Below are positions 33,854-37,553 of a DNA stretch of 37,553 bases, in pieces (position 1 is the stretch's first letter; each line of letters starts with the position of its first letter). The DNA is taken from positions 1 through 37,553 of the forward strand of contig JBGQDM010000018.1 in assembly GCA_041495845.1 (NCBI GenBank). Reading direction: 5' to 3'. The translations under genes and the position numbers were made by a program. Below the pieces are notes generated by a model that was not told where the DNA came from, did not search any database, and saw only the letters and a list, made by a program, of their open reading frames with translations. The stretch comes from JBGQDM01 sp041495845 (GTDB lineage: Bacteria > Acidobacteriota > Terriglobia > Terriglobales > Acidobacteriaceae).

Positions 33854-35635
33854 TTACGGCTGCCGGGATTCCCTCGACTGCTCCGCCAGCGCGTACATTT
33901 CTTCAATCTGGGCCAGGAATTTCTCTTCCGCAGCCCGTCGTCGCAGTTTCAGCGTGGGCGTGAGCACACCCGTGGCTGCGGAAAATTCTTCCGCCGTCAG
34001 AATCACCTTCTTGAGCTGTTCAAAGCGGGCCAGGTTCTTGTTAACGTCCTCCACAATACCCTCGTAGAGCGCCCGAATTTTGGGGTTCGCAATCAATCCC
34101 TCGCGGGAATTGCAGGCGACCTGGTTCTGCCCTGCCCAGTCTTCCAGCAGCGGGAAATACGGTGCCAGGATGACCGCGGCAAACTTGCGCTTGTCTCCAA
34201 TGACCACTGCTTCCGCAACCAATACATTGCTTTTCAGCGCATTCTCAATCGGTTGCGGAGCAATATATTTTCCACCGGAAGTTTTGATCAAGTCCTTCTT
34301 CCGGTCGGTGACGTAAAGAAAACCATCGGCATCTATCTCGCCCACGTCTCCGGTCTTGAAAAATCCAGCGACAAACGCCGCGCGGGTTTCCTCTGGCCGG
34401 TTCCAGTAACTGCGAAAAACGGAAGGTCCCCGCACCAGAATTTCGCCGTCCTCGGCCAAGCGGACTTCGACGTTGGCCAGGGGGCGCCCCACCGAGCCCA
34501 GCCGATGTGCGTCGGGGGTATTCACCGCAATCACTGGAGAGGTTTCCGTCAGGCCGTACCCTTCGTGAATGCGGATGCCAGCGTCAGCATACCAGCGTGC
34601 CAAGTCGCGACCCAGGGGTGCACCGCCGGAAATGTGAATTTTCACTCGTCCGCCCATGCCAGCGCGAATCTTGGTGAAAACCAATCGATTGGCGACACGC
34701 CAGGGCCAGCCCGAAGGCAGTTCGCCGCGAAGAATTACCGGCTGTTGGGTCCGACCCGTGGCCAGCGCCCAGCGCAGCACCTGCCTTTTCCAGCCGGAGC
34801 GGGCCGACTGTTCCACTTGCCGGCGGATTTTTTCGTACACCCGTGGCACGCCAATGAAAAATTCAGGCCGGACTTCGAGCAGCGCTTGCGCCAGGTGTTC
34901 AATGAACGGGCAGTAGGCCAGGGTCACGCCGCGATAGAGCAACGCGTAATCCACATGGCGGGCTGTGATGTGCGAGAGCGGCAAAAACGAGACGCTGGTC
35001 GCTCGCTCTTCGAAAGGGAATCCAGCCAGCGAAAACAACACATTTGACGTCAGGTTGCCGTGGGTCAGCATTACGCCCTTGGGCACGCCGGTGGTGCCTG
35101 AGGTGTAGATGAGCGTGGCCAAATCGCCCGGTTGCACGGCCGCTGCGATCCGTTCGAGCTCTTCGTCGCGTCCGTCGGGGCCGCTGCGCAGCAGTGGAGA
35201 CATCAGGGCTGCGCGCCCGCTCTCCACGTGGTCCATCACGACAATCCGTTCCAGGGGCGTGTTTGCCGCGATGCTGTCGATCTTGTCGAACTGCAAGCGG
35301 GTGGAAACGAAGGTGACGCGCGTACCAGAATCGCGCAAAATCACCGCCGCCTGTTCCGGGGTCAGCGTGGGATAGATCGGAACCACGACCGCGCCGATGA
35401 GCATGGTGGCAAAGTCTGCGATCGCCCACTCCGGCCGATTCTCACTGAGAATGGCGATCCGGTCACCCGGCCGAATGCCCCAACTGCGCAAGGCCCGCGC
35501 CACACCGGCCACCCCACGGTAGAGTTCCTGCGCGCTTACCGGCGCCCAACCCGTGGCTTGACGCTGCAGCATGACGCGCGGTGAGCCGCGTTGCACAATC
35601 CCGAAAAAAATGTCGTTGATCGTCTGAGGAGTCAT
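33854..35635 (-). CDS. Long-chain fatty acid-CoA ligase (AMP-forming)
   Basis: A 593-residue ANL-superfamily enzyme that activates fatty acids to acyl-CoA through an acyl-AMP intermediate. The P-loop YTSGTTGVPKGVMLTHGN (about 178-195), the FLPLSHI motif, GYGLTETSPV (about 350-360), the hinge region TGDVGEIDADGFLYVTDRKKDLIKTSGGKYIAP and the linker arginine within it are all present. It lacks the roughly ten extra residues typical of E. coli FadD near the gate and more closely resembles FadD15-type synthetases. The final catalytic-lysine region reads TPTLKLRRRAAEEKF, where Lys is in place. The ATG at 35635 begins MTPQTINDIFFG; no good ribosome site is seen. Confidence 0.93.
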   Translation of the reverse strand: MTPQTINDIFFGIVQRGSPRVMLQRQATGWAPVSAQELYRGVAGVARALRSWGIRPGDRIAILSENRPEWAIADFATMLIGAVVVPIYPTLTPEQAAVILRDSGTRVTFVSTRLQFDKIDSIAANTPLERIVVMDHVESGRAALMSPLLRSGPDGRDEELERIAAAVQPGDLATLIYTSGTTGVPKGVMLTHGNLTSNVLFSLAGFPFEERATSVSFLPLSHITARHVDYALLYRGVTLAYCPFIEHLAQALLEVRPEFFIGVPRVYEKIRRQVEQSARSGWKRQVLRWALATGRTQQPVILRGELPSGWPWRVANRLVFTKIRAGMGGRVKIHISGGAPLGRDLARWYADAGIRIHEGYGLTETSPVIAVNTPDAHRLGSVGRPLANVEVRLAEDGEILVRGPSVFRSYWNRPEETRAAFVAGFFKTGDVGEIDADGFLYVTDRKKDLIKTSGGKYIAPQPIENALKSNVLVAEAVVIGDKRKFAAVILAPYFPLLEDWAGQNQVACNSREGLIANPKIRALYEGIVEDVNKNLARFEQLKKVILTAEEFSAATGVLTPTLKLRRRAAEEKFLAQIEEMYALAEQSRESRQP

Positions 35636-35821
35636 GCCCGGGGCCGGGCCCGCTGCGCCGGGCAGGAGGGCGCATGCCCGCACAATCCGGCTTTAACTCT
35701 ACTGGCAACCCCTCGGTGACCGCAACGTGTGATGGGCCGGCCGAGGCTGCCACAAATTGGTTGCCGCCTCGCCGCGTCCGCGAGAAGATGGATGAAGTTG
35801 TTTCTCTTCCAGGAGGTTGAG

Positions 35822-36388
35822 ATGCGCAAGTTTGCACTGCTGGCGGCGGGGTTGCTGGTTACTGCACTCACGATGCCGCGCTGGTCGCGCCCACTGCAGG
35901 CCGAGGCGAAGAGCCCGGCACCCGCCATCAAAGTTGGCGATCTGGCACCCGACTTCAAACTCGGCTACTTCACAGGCACGGACCTGAAAGAAATTTCACT
36001 GCACGACTACCGCGGGAAGAAAAACGTCCTGCTCGGCTTTTACATTTTTGCTTTCACCGGTGGTTGAACCCGCCAGATGCAGGCCTTCCAGAAGAACATG
36101 CAAAAACTGGAGGCCGCAGACACCCAGGTCCTGGGTGTAAGCATGGATAGCGCATTTGCCAACAAAGCCTTTGCCGACCAGATTGGCGTTACCTTTCCGC
36201 TGCTCAGCGATTGGGGCGGGGAAGTAACCCAGCGCTACGGCGTCTACGAACGCGAAGACAAAGCGCCGCGTCGAGTGAATTTTCTGATCGGGAAGGACGG
36301 TCGTGTGCTCGAAATGCAGGTGGACAGCGAAGCCATCGATCCAACAAAACTCGTGGCCGCCTGCGAGAGAAGGAAGATCAGCCGTTAG
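35822..36388 (+). CDS. Exported peroxiredoxin with in-frame TGA at the peroxidatic Cys position (probable selenoprotein)
   Basis: A 188-codon AhpC/TSA-type peroxiredoxin that would reduce hydroperoxides in the periplasm. AGGAGG lies five bases before the ATG. Residues 1 to about 29 look like a signal peptide. The frame runs LAPDFKLGYF, LHDYRGKKNVLLGFYIFAFTGG, then TGA as codon 82 (36065-36067), then TRQMQAFQKN and on to TAG at 36386-36388. In peroxiredoxins the pattern AFTxxCT places the catalytic Cys exactly at codon 82, with Thr79 three residues before it. The conserved Arg of the active site is seen at 150/151 in APRRVNFLIG. TGA-encoded selenocysteine at this site is known in other peroxiredoxins. 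The 106 codons after the TGA are intact. Usual gene callers would report two pieces, 35822-36067 and a second starting 36077. Cys181 is the only other cysteine. A recent nonsense mutation is the alternative. Confidence 0.85.
36065..36115 (+). promoter_or_regulatory. Candidate bacterial SECIS element after the TGA codon
   Basis: Starting 14 bases after the TGA, GGCCTTCCAG (36082-36091) pairs with CTGGAGGCC (36107-36115). This gives nine base pairs with one bulged T and the loop AAGAACATGCAAAAA. Bacterial SECIS elements are stem-loops directly downstream of the UGA inside the coding region. An alternative fold pairs CCAG (36073-36076 region) and TGCA with downstream TGCA and CTGG and would expose GG in the loop. 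Bacterial SECIS elements are variable, so the match is supportive rather than decisive. Confidence 0.5.
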
Positions 36389-36457
36389 AAAACGCATTGC
36401 TGCGCGAGTTGCCGGACAAGCGCACCGCGTGCTGGGCGTGCAACATCGCGGGAAAAA

Positions 36458-36486
36458 TTGACGCTCCACCCCTTAGTTGCTATGAT
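36458..36486 (+). promoter_or_regulatory. Promoter of the initiator tRNA gene
   Basis: TTGACG (36458-36463, five of six) and TATGAT (36481-36486, five of six) are separated by exactly 17 bases. Transcription would begin within a few bases of the mature tRNA 5' end, leaving almost no leader. Confidence 0.85.
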
Positions 36487-36491
36487 CGAAC

Positions 36492-36568
<77 letters not shown>

Positions 36569-36590
36569 ACCTCATACTATTGAATCAAAA

Positions 36591-36626
36591 GGGTCAGCGC
36601 GTTCCATGCTGACTCTTCTTTTTTTT
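36591..36626 (+). terminator. Intrinsic terminator after the tRNA gene
   Basis: GGGTCAGC (36591-36598) pairs with GCTGACTC (36608-36615), eight pairs including one G-T, around a nine-base loop. TTCTTTTTTTT follows. It lies 22 bases after the tRNA 3' end and before the convergent hydrogenase-like gene. Confidence 0.88.
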
Positions 36627-36745
36627 CATTCCGTGAGCCGGCGACCGCCGTGCAGGAAATCCCAAAGAGTGGGTTCAATCCGGAAGCAGTTGCGATGGCG
36701 ATCGCCGACCTGTCAAGAAAGTCGTCCCAAGCTAATGTCCCCGCA

Positions 36746-37553
36746 TCAGGAAGAACCGGCCCCGCGCCCATCGACGAGTCTTTCTCCGAGACGTCCGATG
36801 GCGAGCAGGATTCCATGCAAGAGAGCTTGCGGGCGGGGCGGACAACCCGGAATGTAAACATCCACCGGAAGCACCTGGTCAACGCCACCCAGGGACGCGT
36901 AATTCACACCGAAGATACCGCCACTAATGCCGCAAGCCCCTACCGCGACGACTACCTTCGGTTCTGACATCGCTCGATACGTCTTCAACAGTGCGAGTTC
37001 CATGTTCCGGGTGACTGGGCCGGTGACCAGGAGCATGTCAGCATGACGAGGAGAGGCAACGAACTGGATTCCGAAGCGTTCGATGTCGTGGACCGGATTG
37101 TTCAGAGCGACAATCTCCAGTTCGCATCCGTTGCATGACCCCGCATCTACCTCGCGGATGGCGAGAGATCGTCCCAGGATTTTCTGGATTGTTTCACGCG
37201 CTTTCTGCCCAAGGCTCTCAGCGTCCGTTTCGGCATTCACCAATTGGCGATCAACTTTGCTCAACGCCCGGTGCGTGCGGTCGGCATTCAGTGTGTATTC
37301 CGCAGTAAGAACCATACTGCGGCGGTCCGACGTCGCCAGTGCAAATTCCTGGGTGATGCGCACCGCCTGGTCGGACGACGCTTCGGCGCACAAGCCGCAG
37401 AAGACGCAGAGGCCGTAATCGACGGTGACTTTCCGGGAATCCCCTTCGTCGGCGAGGGAAATGGCCCCGGTTGGACACACCTCGGCAGCAGGTCTTGCGT
37501 CCTTCCATTTGTCGAAGTTGAAGCTCGGACGTCCGCGAAAGCGGTCGGAGATC
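36746..37553 (-). CDS. Ferredoxin-fused [NiFe]-hydrogenase/complex I-like small subunit (partial, 5' end off the window)
   Basis: At least 268 residues, continuing beyond the right edge. The C-terminal domain is NuoB/HycG-like and ligates one [4Fe-4S] cluster: CNGCELE (37125-37135 region), Cys in VGACGISGG and Cys in IPGCPPRPQA. The N-terminal part is a ferredoxin-like domain. Its second motif CVFCGLC keeps three cysteines but has Ser where the fourth would be. Its first motif keeps only the last Cys (CPTGAI) and has Trp, Ala and Ala at the first three sites (37505 leftward). That leaves ligands for exactly one cluster. Such fusions are typical of group 4 hydrogenase / formate hydrogenlyase-type complexes, where the protein passes electrons between a donor and the membrane arm. 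Which complex it belongs to cannot be told without the neighbouring genes. Confidence 0.85.
   Translation of the reverse strand, partial: ISDRFRGRPSFNFDKWKDARPAAEVCPTGAISLADEGDSRKVTVDYGLCVFCGLCAEASSDQAVRITQEFALATSDRRSMVLTAEYTLNADRTHRALSKVDRQLVNAETDAESLGQKARETIQKILGRSLAIREVDAGSCNGCELEIVALNNPVHDIERFGIQFVASPRHADMLLVTGPVTRNMELALLKTYRAMSEPKVVVAVGACGISGGIFGVNYASLGGVDQVLPVDVYIPGCPPRPQALLHGILLAIGRLGERLVDGRGAGSS

Noticed and set aside
33553..33906. A thiS-like small gene upstream of thiG
   Set aside because: No minus-strand frame there ends in Gly-Gly or resembles a ubiquitin-like ThiS; the coding signal is on the plus strand and belongs to the cytochrome remnant.
35822..36067. Reading the peroxiredoxin as two separate genes or as a simple pseudogene
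   Set aside because: Both pieces are in the same frame, separated only by one TGA that sits at the catalytic Cys codon, and the downstream part is intact; a selenocysteine codon explains this better than a random nonsense change.
36606..36967. Plus-strand frames after the tRNA gene
   Set aside because: They are antisense to the conserved NuoB-like domain and overlap the tRNA terminator region.

Overview
The window looks like a chromosomal segment of a soil-type Acidobacteriota (an inference). The base composition is GC-rich. Two tandem secreted VWFA proteins are of the kind expanded in Acidobacteria. A 1499-residue propeller plus Ig-like surface protein ends in the Cys-Gly-rich tail common in that phylum. 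Three kinds of short intergenic repeat are also present that I associate with acidobacterial genomes. I saw no phage, transposase or CRISPR array.

Layout. 1-7224 (minus strand): a non-coding or decayed edge, galE, lhgO and the giant surface protein. 7608-11447 (minus): a MacA/MacB-type efflux operon (adaptor, ATPase, small HTH protein, permease). 11791-13531 (minus): an MFS transporter and a YjbR/MmcQ-like protein. 13703-15476 (plus): modB-modC. 15508-17420 (minus): DUF3467 protein followed by a membrane glycosyltransferase. 17644-18270 (plus): an unknown secreted protein. 18275-20154 (minus): an SDR and a LacD-like aldolase. 20335-24445 (minus): an operon DUF1015 - amidase - GerMN - rph, which keeps the gerM-rph order known from Bacillus. 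24697-29003 (plus): two VWFA proteins, a cysteine/cystathionine synthase and a cystathionine lyase-type enzyme. 29264-29902 (plus): a secreted Asp/Arg heptad-repeat protein with its own terminator. Then cutA (minus), a phosphohexomutase overlapping an FtsB/DivIC-like gene (plus), a small secreted protein with promoter and terminator, thiG (minus), a cytochrome c gene remnant, and a long-chain acyl-CoA synthetase (minus).

The right end is the most interesting part. At 35822-36388 an exported peroxiredoxin has an in-frame TGA exactly where the peroxidatic cysteine belongs, inside the context Phe-Thr-Gly-Gly-[TGA]-Thr-Arg. The frame continues for 106 further codons with conserved peroxiredoxin residues, and a stem-loop lies just after the TGA. 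This is best read as a selenocysteine peroxiredoxin that ordinary gene callers would split in two. It is followed by an initiator tRNA gene with a near-consensus promoter and a terminator. The window ends inside a hydrogenase or complex I-like small subunit fused to a ferredoxin domain. That domain has lost all four ligands of one [4Fe-4S] cluster and kept all four of the other.

Functional threads: cell-envelope work (amidase, GerMN, FtsB-like, GT39, surface proteins), sulfur amino-acid metabolism, metal supply (molybdate uptake, CutA), and redox (Sec-peroxiredoxin, hydrogenase-like protein). A link between selenium, molybdenum and a formate/hydrogen system is only a hypothesis here, because the selenocysteine machinery and any formate dehydrogenase lie outside the window.
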